The notes below the pieces were generated by a model. That model worked only from the letters and a program-made list of their open reading frames with translations. It ran no database searches and was not told the origin of the DNA. 11,527 nucleotides of DNA from Dehalococcoidia bacterium (GTDB lineage: Bacteria > Chloroflexota > Dehalococcoidia > GIF9 > UBA5629), in contig QYPU01000047.1 in the NCBI GenBank assembly GCA_007280145.1, positions 1-11,527 on the forward strand, written 5' to 3'. This document shows positions 1 to 4,982 of this stretch, in pieces. The position numbers and the translations under genes were made by a program. Positions within the stretch are counted from its first letter, which is position 1. Every line of letters starts with the position of its first letter.

Positions 1-33
1 ACAACTTGAGAATATCGCTTAGGCAGGTGCTCT

Positions 34-195
34 ATGAAAACGCTTTCAGTTATAGGAATAGGCAAACTGGGACTTCCCTTAGCAGCTTACTATTCGCATA
101 GAGGTTACAAGGTCATCGGCGTTGACGTAAATCCAGCCACCATAGAAGCCGTCAACACCTGGGGAATGTCGGCCAAAAGAAAGGCGGAAAAATAA
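34..195 (+). pseudogene. N-terminal stump of a UDP-sugar dehydrogenase
   Basis: A 53-codon frame begins MKTLSVIGIGKLGLPLA, the dinucleotide-binding start of the UDP-glucose/UDP-ManNAc dehydrogenase family (Ugd, TuaD, WecC). The G8-x-G10-x-x-G13 loop, the LPLA helix and the end of the second strand (VIGVDVN) are all present. Similarity stops after about residue 41 (IEAVN), where the family continues with a conserved Pro/Glu-rich turn. Here 12 unrelated, basic residues (TWGMSAKRKAEK) lead to TAA. Intact members have roughly 400-450 residues and a catalytic Cys, so this cannot be an active enzyme. The TAA overlaps the ATG of the next gene (TAATG), so translation of the stump could feed ribosomes into that gene. 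Identity of the family is clear; whether the peptide is made is unknown. Confidence 0.75.
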
Positions 196-1370
196 TGAAG
201 ATACTGGCCATAGTCTCCACTATTGACCTCAAAAATAAGCTTGGCTGTACACCTGCCTGGTGGCAACTATTGAAAGCTCTACATGAAATAGGGAATGAGG
301 TTATTGTTATTCCATACTTGGGTAAGCCTGTAGAAAGCCTGTGGTGGAGAACCTATGACAACCCATGCAGCAAAGAAAGCACCATTTACAATTCTTATCT
401 AGAAAGCAAAAAGAGCAGTGGGAAATCACCCAGCCAAAAGACTTTACTTTCGCCTATTGCCACACAAATCATAAAACATTATATTAAGCCGAAGTGGGAA
501 AGGCATCTGGTGCACATTTTACAAAAGGAGAGGGACATCGACCTTCTCCTGCTAATGAGTATACCTCTAAACCATATTAGCGGAATCCCCTCAAGAATCA
601 AACAGGAGTTCCGAATCCCTGTAGCTTACTACGATGGTGACATGCCCACTATTCTGCCAAAGTATACAGTCAGCCGGGGCTTTAAATTTAATTACTACGA
701 GGGGGCCGACCCTTCCGAGTATGATGCCTTTTTCACAAACTCCAAAGGATGTATACCTGATTTAGAAGCCATCGGAGCTAAGAATGTCCACCCACTATAC
801 TATGGCATCGACCCTGAGTTGGTCGCACCTGTTGAAATTGAAAAGGATATAGATATCTCCTTTTTCGGCTATGGCAGCGACTTCCGCGAGGAGTGGATGG
901 AGAAAATGATTACGATTCCCAGCCGAGAGATGCCAGAGGTAAGTTTTGCGGTTGCCGGCGGGAATTTTGCAATTGATTTAGGCAACGCAAAGATAATAGG
1001 CGACCTTTCCTATAGCCAATGGAGGCAATTTTGCTGCCGGAGTAAAATAAACCTCAACATCACCAGATGGTCGCACACTAATGTTTACGCCTCTTCAACA
1101 TCCAGACCCTTTGAGCTAGCTGCGTTCGGTAGCTGCATCGTTTCGCAGCCATACAGCGGGATAGAAGAGTGGTTTGAGGTAGGAAAGGAACTTCTCGTGG
1201 TCAATAGCGAAAGCGAAGCGATAGAAACATACAAACGCTTGTTGAACAATGACCGGGAAAGGGAGGAAATGAGTAATAGAGCAAGGGAACGAGTCCTGAA
1301 AGCCCATACCTTCAAACACAGGGCAGTCGAGTTAACAGCTATTATAGAAAGGGTGAAGCAGCAATACTAA
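195..1370 (+). CDS. CgeB-like glycosyltransferase
   Basis: 391 residues, soluble, with no signal peptide. The C-terminal part (about residues 275-385) matches the CgeB/Glyco_trans_1_2 pattern. It has SKINLNITR (283-291), then an ASSTSRPFELAAFGS segment (299-313), then GIEEWFEVGKELLVV (322-336), then a helical tail rich in Arg and Glu ending near the HTF motif (371-373) typical of CgeB-type proteins. The N-terminal half (MKILAIVSTID..., YYDGDMP at 145-151) would be the acceptor Rossmann domain of a GT-B fold. Such enzymes are often found in glycan and spore-coat clusters and are expected to transfer a sugar from a nucleotide donor in the cytoplasm; donor and acceptor are unknown. The ATG overlaps the stop of the preceding stump by one base, and no strong independent ribosome site is seen, so translational coupling is likely. 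Confidence 0.8.
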   Translation: MKILAIVSTIDLKNKLGCTPAWWQLLKALHEIGNEVIVIPYLGKPVESLWWRTYDNPCSKESTIYNSYLESKKSSGKSPSQKTLLSPIATQIIKHYIKPKWERHLVHILQKERDIDLLLLMSIPLNHISGIPSRIKQEFRIPVAYYDGDMPTILPKYTVSRGFKFNYYEGADPSEYDAFFTNSKGCIPDLEAIGAKNVHPLYYGIDPELVAPVEIEKDIDISFFGYGSDFREEWMEKMITIPSREMPEVSFAVAGGNFAIDLGNAKIIGDLSYSQWRQFCCRSKINLNITRWSHTNVYASSTSRPFELAAFGSCIVSQPYSGIEEWFEVGKELLVVNSESEAIETYKRLLNNDREREEMSNRARERVLKAHTFKHRAVELTAIIERVKQQY

Positions 1371-1397
1371 CGACTGGTAGCAATAAGGGAGTAGAAC

Positions 1398-1568
1398 TTG
1401 TTTTTCACAAGGGACTTGTATAAAATCACCAGGAGAAGGGCTTCTGCCGACAAAGCACGAAAAGTCTTAGGTTACGAATCAAAGATGAAGATAAAAGATG
1501 GTATCAACAAAGCATATGACTGGATTTTGGAAAATCGTGATAGAATAGAAAGAGATGCCAGATTTTAA
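1398..1568 (+). pseudogene. C-terminal relic of an NAD-dependent epimerase (copy 1)
   Basis: The frame ending at TAA 1566-1568 is open back to a TAG at 1392 and reads as the last ~50 residues of an extended SDR epimerase. It contains RDLYKITRRRASADKAR, then KVLGYESKMKIKDGINKAY, then DWILENRDRIE. This is the family's usual ending: substrate-loop Arg residues, 'S/A-D-x-x-K-A-x-x-x-L-G-Y/W-E-P', then 'G-I/L-x-x-x-x-x-W-x-x-E-N'. No Rossmann domain or catalytic YxxxK precedes it, so it is a relic. The upstream bases 1371-1397 hold nothing recognisable. Compare the fragments at 2164-2241 and 2324-2359, which look like parts of a second copy of the same gene. Family-level identification is confident; the original substrate is not known. 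Confidence 0.7.
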
Positions 1569-1614
1569 TAGGAGCACCACCGAAGGCTCGCTGGGACACA
1601 GAAGGATTCATTAA

Positions 1615-1620
1615 AGGAGG
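1615..1620 (+). promoter_or_regulatory. Shine-Dalgarno site of hicB
   Basis: A perfect AGGAGG lies 8 bases before the ATG at 1629 and fixes that start. It is the strongest ribosome site in the window, in contrast to the neighbouring glycan genes, which seem to rely on coupling to upstream frames. This suggests that the toxin-antitoxin pair is an independently expressed unit. Confidence 0.75.
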
Positions 1621-1628
1621 ATTTTCTG

Positions 1629-1931
1629 ATGCCTGAGAAGACCTATACTGCTGTAATCCGCAAAAGCAGATTAGAATATGTAGCCATCTGCCTGGAAATA
1701 AATGTTTCTGCCCGGGGGGTTGATATACCAGAGGTGGAACAGAACTTGAAGAACGCGATAAATGACTACCTCGAACATTTAAAGGAATGCCCTGATACAG
1801 AGGTAGCCTCTCTTTCAACAGAGGAACTTATAGAATTCTTGAAGGATACGGAGCCAGTGTGGCACAAAAAGCCCCCGGGAGGGTTTCCGCTAAAGCCCTT
1901 AGAAATACACGAGGTCCCTGTGTATGTCTAG
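1629..1931 (+). CDS. hicB: HicB-type antitoxin
   Basis: 100 residues. Residues 5-50 form the HicB partial RNase H-like fold: YTAVIRK, EYVAICLEI, then ARGVDIPEVEQNLKNAINDY, matching the family pattern 'y-x-a-x-v-x-x-d-x-x-g-y-x-a-x-x-P-e-l-x-x-x-x-x-G-d-T-x-e-E-A-x-x-n-l-x-e-A-i'. The usual Ala-Gly-Glu-Thr turn is changed to Gly-Val-Asp-Ile here. The tail (about 55-100) is charged and then Pro-rich and has no obvious HTH or ribbon-helix-helix domain, so autoregulatory DNA binding is uncertain. The antitoxin would bind and neutralise HicA. Its stop overlaps the hicA start by 8 bp, so the two should be translated together. The order is antitoxin first, the reverse of the common hicAB arrangement. 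Confidence 0.8.
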   Translation: MPEKTYTAVIRKSRLEYVAICLEINVSARGVDIPEVEQNLKNAINDYLEHLKECPDTEVASLSTEELIEFLKDTEPVWHKKPPGGFPLKPLEIHEVPVYV

Positions 1932-2163
1932 GAAAATTCCCTCCATATCCAGCAGGAAATTATGTAGGTTGCTGGAGCGAGGAGGGGCAGTTTTTGTGAG
2001 GCAAGGAAGTACAGACCATGCTATCTATTCCAGAATAGTTACTGGTAAAAGGTATTCAGCCCCCGTGCAGGTGGGTAAGAAATCACTGGACCCTATTTAC
2101 TGCAAACGCATATTCAAACAGTTGAAATTTGCTGACGAAGAAATAGAGAAACTACTGAAATGA
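1924..2163 (+). CDS. hicA: HicA-type mRNA interferase toxin
   Basis: 79 residues, the usual size for HicA, with a dsRBD-like alpha-beta-beta-beta-alpha layout. The pattern is SSRKLCRLLERGGAVFVRQG, then STDHAIYSR with the His (about residue 32) that serves as the catalytic residue in the family. After it come a short basic strand (GKRYSAPVQV) and a C-terminal KSLDPIYCKRIFKQLKF/ADEEIEKLLK helix pair corresponding to the family's 'k-e-l-x-x-g-t-l-x-x-I-l-k-q-a-g-l'. The canonical Gly-Ser-His is Ser-Thr-Asp-His here, a minor departure. HicA toxins cleave mRNA and tmRNA in the cytoplasm. The gene starts inside the end of hicB. The stop (TGA 2161-2163) is directly followed, in the same frame, by an epimerase relic. 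Confidence 0.8.
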   Translation: MSRKIPSISSRKLCRLLERGGAVFVRQGSTDHAIYSRIVTGKRYSAPVQVGKKSLDPIYCKRIFKQLKFADEEIEKLLK

Positions 2164-2241
2164 GGGACAAGTATAGCCAACATGGTCAATGAAATCACCA
2201 GCAATCCCAACGGGGGCAAGTTCGTTGCTCGAAGAGATAGA
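2164..2241 (+). pseudogene. Internal relic of an NAD-dependent epimerase (copy 2, part 1)
   Basis: Immediately after the hicA stop the same frame reads TSIANMVNEITSNPNGGKF followed by VARRDR. This resembles the segment of extended SDR epimerases that lies just before the C-terminal substrate loop ('s-I-x-e-L-a-x-m-I-n-e-I-t-g-n-x-x-G-i-x-f-x-x-R-R-d-w'). The relic at 1398-1568 starts at about the point in the protein where this piece ends (RRD). No Met-initiated or full-length gene is possible. The similarity is judged by eye from family knowledge and is short, so it is less certain than the other relics. Confidence 0.5.
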
Positions 2242-2273
2242 AGCATGTGCCAAATTCTAACTACCAACAGGAA

Positions 2274-2322
2274 AACTTAGAACTTAGAACCTTGAACCTT
2301 ACACGTTGAACCCTGAACATTG
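2274..2322 (+). repeat. Heptanucleotide tandem array, 7 copies
   Basis: Seven head-to-tail 7-bp units with consensus AACCTTG run without a gap from 2274 to 2322. The first two are identical (AACTTAG), and the remaining five vary at one to three positions while keeping the A-A-C...T-x core in most. The array separates the two pieces of epimerase copy 2. It also supplies a TTG (2306) that would extend the downstream SDR frame. The period of 7 breaks any reading frame, so the array is non-coding. Similar (GAACCTT)n-like arrays occur between genes in several environmental bacterial genomes, as far as I recall. Confidence 0.8.
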
Positions 2323-2323
2323 G

Positions 2324-2359
2324 TTCGACTGGATTGTGGAAAATCACGAGTTTGAAGCG
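2324..2359 (+). pseudogene. Tail of an NAD-dependent epimerase (copy 2, part 2), in frame with the next gene
   Basis: Twelve codons, FDWIVENHEFEA, reproduce the end of an epimerase (compare AYDWILENRD at about 1515-1541). Bases 2327-2344 match 1518-1535 at 17 of 18 positions. The frame has no stop and runs straight into the ATG at 2360 of the intact SDR gene. The stop of the old gene has therefore been lost, or the downstream gene was joined at this point. Confidence 0.5.
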
Positions 2360-3361
2360 ATGAAAGTATTGATAACTGGTGGCTCTGGTTTTATAGGGAC
2401 TAACCTCGTGGCATTCTATCTGTCTCGGGAAGTAGAGGTCAGTAACTTGGATATCGTTGCTCCAAGAAACTCGGAACATGAACGTTACTGGAAACAAGTT
2501 GATCTTCTAGACAGGGAACGTTTACAGAATGAGATTCATGCTTTTTCGCCAACCCACATTTTCCAATTGGCTGCACGTACCGACCTAGATGAAACAAGCA
2601 ATATAAACCGCTATGCTGCGAACATTCAAGGAGTCGCAAACTTGCTTGCTGCGACGAAGAGCTTACCTAGTTTAGAAAGGATTATCTTTGCATCAAGTTT
2701 GCTTGTCTGTAAAAATGGTTACCAGCCCCGGAGTGAGACCGATTACTGCCCAAACACTTTGTATGGTGAGAGCAAAGTTCTTACTGAGAAAATAGTGCGG
2801 GGGGCAGAGGATATACCTTACTCATGGGTAATTGTCCGCCCTACCTCTATATGGGGGCCTTGGTTCGGACCACCCTATAAAACCCTCTTTCGGTTAATAG
2901 CCAAGGGGATCTATGTTCATCCCTGTAGCATTTGCATTAATCAATCATTAGGTTTTGTCGGAAACACTGTCTATCAATTACACAAACTGATGGAAGCACC
3001 GGATGAAAAGGTACACCACGAAACATTTTATTTGGCAGATTATCCACCTATGAATATACGGACCTGGACAAATCTTATTCAGAAAACACTGAAGGCGAAG
3101 AGAATACGCGAAGTACCAATCTGGGTTTTGAGGATACTTGCCATATTAGGTGATTTAGCCAAATTGGCGGGGTGGAAAAATCCGCCGCTATCGAGTTTTC
3201 GGTTGAATAACCTGTTAACTAATTCTATATATGATTTGGATCCAATCGTGGTTGGCGAACTCCCGTACACATTAGAAGAAGCTGTCCAAATAACAGTCGA
3301 TTGGTTATACAAAAATGGTGAGATTTCCCATCGAGAGAATTTCACTCATACCTTTCAATAG
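2360..3361 (+). CDS. NAD-dependent epimerase/dehydratase (extended SDR)
   Basis: 333 residues from ATG 2360. The start is chosen because MKVLITGGSGFIG is the canonical beginning of the family; the longer frame from TTG 2306 begins inside the heptad array and adds only relic sequence. The Rossmann loop is G7-x-x-G10-x-x-G13, with D31 at the end of strand 2. The active site has S112/S113 (FASS), Y135 and K139 in YGESK. After it, RPTSIWGPWFGPP (about 157-170) is the substrate-binding loop. The C-terminal region, with KNPPLSS and WLYKNGE, is normal for the group. It should act on a nucleotide-activated sugar, but epimerase and dehydratase/reductase activities cannot be told apart here. No clear ribosome site precedes the ATG, so initiation may depend on upstream translation. 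Length and motifs are intact. Confidence 0.82.
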   Translation: MKVLITGGSGFIGTNLVAFYLSREVEVSNLDIVAPRNSEHERYWKQVDLLDRERLQNEIHAFSPTHIFQLAARTDLDETSNINRYAANIQGVANLLAATKSLPSLERIIFASSLLVCKNGYQPRSETDYCPNTLYGESKVLTEKIVRGAEDIPYSWVIVRPTSIWGPWFGPPYKTLFRLIAKGIYVHPCSICINQSLGFVGNTVYQLHKLMEAPDEKVHHETFYLADYPPMNIRTWTNLIQKTLKAKRIREVPIWVLRILAILGDLAKLAGWKNPPLSSFRLNNLLTNSIYDLDPIVVGELPYTLEEAVQITVDWLYKNGEISHRENFTHTFQ

Positions 3362-3522
3362 CGATGTCGCTGCAAAGTTTATATTTGATTCCAAGCTCAC
3401 TCCTCTAATCTATAAGGTAGCTGGCTTATTGAGGTCATCGAAAGACCATACCTTTCGGCATCGAGGAAAAGAGTTGCTTAATGTAATTAGCGAGCTAAAA
3501 TAGCAGAAGAGCGTGAATACTC
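3362..3522 (+). other. Decayed intergenic DNA with an unrecognised reading frame
   Basis: A frame overlapping the end of the SDR gene continues to TAG at 3501-3503 and includes FDSKLTPLIYKVAGLL and FRHRGKELLNVISELK. The C-terminal part reads like real protein (amphipathic, no odd codons). I do not recognise it, and no convincing start or ribosome site precedes it. It may be the tail of another lost gene, or chance. Apart from this, bases 3362-3522 show no promoter, terminator or RNA gene that I can support. Confidence 0.25.
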
Positions 3523-3755
3523 ATGAGTAAGAGCCTAACTGGTTTGGGAATTCACGATGGATGTTGCTCATGTACTAATAATAGTGTTATTTATGTCGAT
3601 AAATCGGAGGAGGTTATTGTCAAGGCAATTAAATTAGTTACAGTGAAAACCTTGTAGAGCTTGCCGCCAAAGCCAGGAGCTTTGTTGAAAGGTATATTTG
3701 GGACAATATCACTAATGAACTCGAAAAAAATCTTGGAAGTTGTAAAGAAGAATAA
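3523..3755 (+). pseudogene. Frameshifted C-terminal relic of a GT4 glycosyltransferase
   Basis: Two frames together give the ending of a family-4 glycosyltransferase. From ATG 3523 one frame ends with VIYVDKSEEVIVKAIKLV and stops at TAG 3655-3657. The other is open from 3633 and gives SYSENLVELAAKARSFVERY, then IWDNITNELEKNL, stopping at TAA 3753-3755. The composite fits the usual 'v-x-p-x-d-x-e-x-i-a-x-a-I-x-x-L-l-x-d-x-x-l-r-x-x-l-a-x-k-A-R-x-f-v-e-x-x-y-x-W-d-x-i-x-x-x-l-E' tail, with a frameshift near 3633-3645. No N-terminal domain or catalytic E-x7-E region is left. The stop is directly followed by the ATG (3756) of an intact GT4 gene, which is not its own continuation because that gene has a complete tail of its own. 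Confidence 0.65.
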
Positions 3756-4928
3756 ATGAAGATTATTCGCATTGTGGACGGTTATGCTTACCCGAGTATG
3801 GTAGGGCCGAATGTATTTATTAATGTTCTGTCAACTGAATTGGCCAAGCGGGGGCATCAGTGCATTGTCTACTCAACCATAACCGGCAATGAGGCATTAG
3901 TTACCGGTGAAATTAACGGCTACCTGGTAAAAAACTATAAAGCTTCCTTCAGGCTCTGGACCTTCCCAGTTAGCATAAAGCTCATAATTGATGTTCTAAG
4001 GGAGAGGCCTGATGTTATCCATGTGCATGGCTATCGCTCCTTTCACTCAGAGTTTGCCGCCTGGCTGAGCATACTCAAGAAGGTTCCTTATGTGCTCAGC
4101 CCTCACGGCAGCTTGCTAAGCTACACATATATTGCTCCTACTAGGCTGAACAAGGTCTTACACATTCTGTATGATGCACTAACGCTTAAGTGTGCCTTGA
4201 GAAAAGCGGCCTGCATCGCTGTAACCAGCAACCGAGAGGCCGAGGAGGCTTTACAAATAGGGATACCTCAAGATAAGATAAGGGTAATGCCCCATGCTGA
4301 AAAATTAGCTGGTATAGCTGTGCCTCTGACTTCGTCCCAGCCTGCCCATAGAATTCTAGCTGTTGGCAGGGTTGACCCTCGGCAAAACTGGGATACATTG
4401 ATTAAGGCTTTCGCTCTGGTATTAAAGCAGGTGCCTGATGCCGAGTTAACTATTGTTGGTCTCTCATCATTTAGTCACACATCCATAGGCTTTAAGACCG
4501 ATTACCAACGGAAATTACTAGAATTATGCCACGAGCTTAATGTGAGGGATAGAGTTATATTCACGGGGCCGCTTTATGGGGAAGAACTTAAGAAAGCATA
4601 TGCTTCCAGTGGAATATTTGTTTTCCTTTTCATTAGTCCTTATGGTAATTATGGGCGAACTCCCATAGAAGCAGCAGCTTATGGCAAGCCAGTTATAAGC
4701 ACACCGGTTGGAATTGTCCCCGACCTGGTTGGAAATGATGAAGGTGGTTTCCTTGTCGACCCTTATGACACCTCTGGAATTACCCAGGCTATTGTAGCTT
4801 TGCTTTCGAATGCAACTCTTTATCGGGCAAAGCAAAAGGCGATACTGAAAAGGGTTAAGAAATTCCTCAATGTGAAACGGATGGTCGATGGATATGAAAA
4901 GTTGTATGAGGAAGTAATTAAACTCTAA
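3756..4928 (+). CDS. Family 4 glycosyltransferase (GT-B)
   Basis: 390 residues, the normal length for GT4. The N-terminal acceptor domain starts MKIIRIVDGYAYPSMVGPNVF with a Gly-rich loop and includes DVIHVHGYRS (86-95) and LSPHGSLLSY (114-123). The donor domain has ILAVGRVDPRQNWDTLIKAF (200-219), a shortened version of the usual 'G-R-l-x-x-x-K-g-x-x-x-l-i-x-A-f', then VIFTGPLYGEEL (267-278) and PIEAAAYGKPVISTPVGI (303-320). E305 is the second Glu of the E-x7-E motif. The position of the first Glu is G297 (PYGNYG), which is unusual. Predicted cytoplasmic, adding one sugar to a lipid-linked intermediate; donor unknown. The ATG directly follows the stop of a GT4 relic, and the upstream purine stretch is a poor ribosome site, so coupling to the relic frame is plausible. 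Confidence 0.85.
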   Translation: MKIIRIVDGYAYPSMVGPNVFINVLSTELAKRGHQCIVYSTITGNEALVTGEINGYLVKNYKASFRLWTFPVSIKLIIDVLRERPDVIHVHGYRSFHSEFAAWLSILKKVPYVLSPHGSLLSYTYIAPTRLNKVLHILYDALTLKCALRKAACIAVTSNREAEEALQIGIPQDKIRVMPHAEKLAGIAVPLTSSQPAHRILAVGRVDPRQNWDTLIKAFALVLKQVPDAELTIVGLSSFSHTSIGFKTDYQRKLLELCHELNVRDRVIFTGPLYGEELKKAYASSGIFVFLFISPYGNYGRTPIEAAAYGKPVISTPVGIVPDLVGNDEGGFLVDPYDTSGITQAIVALLSNATLYRAKQKAILKRVKKFLNVKRMVDGYEKLYEEVIKL

Positions 4929-4982
4929 TATAGAGTTCCCGGTAATGAAACCTTGGGGTGAGACTTCAAACAGGCTGGTCAA

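Noticed and set aside
1398..1424. Possible promoter for hicBA: TTGTTT followed by TATAAA inside the epimerase relic, with a small CTTGT/ACAAG hairpin
   Set aside because: The spacing is only about 15 bp and the site is 200 bp upstream of hicB. AT-rich decayed DNA gives such matches easily.
1558..1594. Nested short inverted repeats (CCAG/CTGG, GAGC/GCTC) upstream of hicB as an operator
   Set aside because: Arms of four bases are too short to separate from chance, and this HicB has no visible DNA-binding domain.
2306..2359. Extended TTG start for the SDR gene at 2360
   Set aside because: The TTG is part of the heptad array, and the 18 added residues are relic sequence. The canonical MKVLITGG start is at 2360.
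4524..4982. 152-codon minus-strand frame opposite the end of the GT4 gene
   Set aside because: It lies opposite a well-supported glycosyltransferase, has no recognisable domain and no ribosome site.
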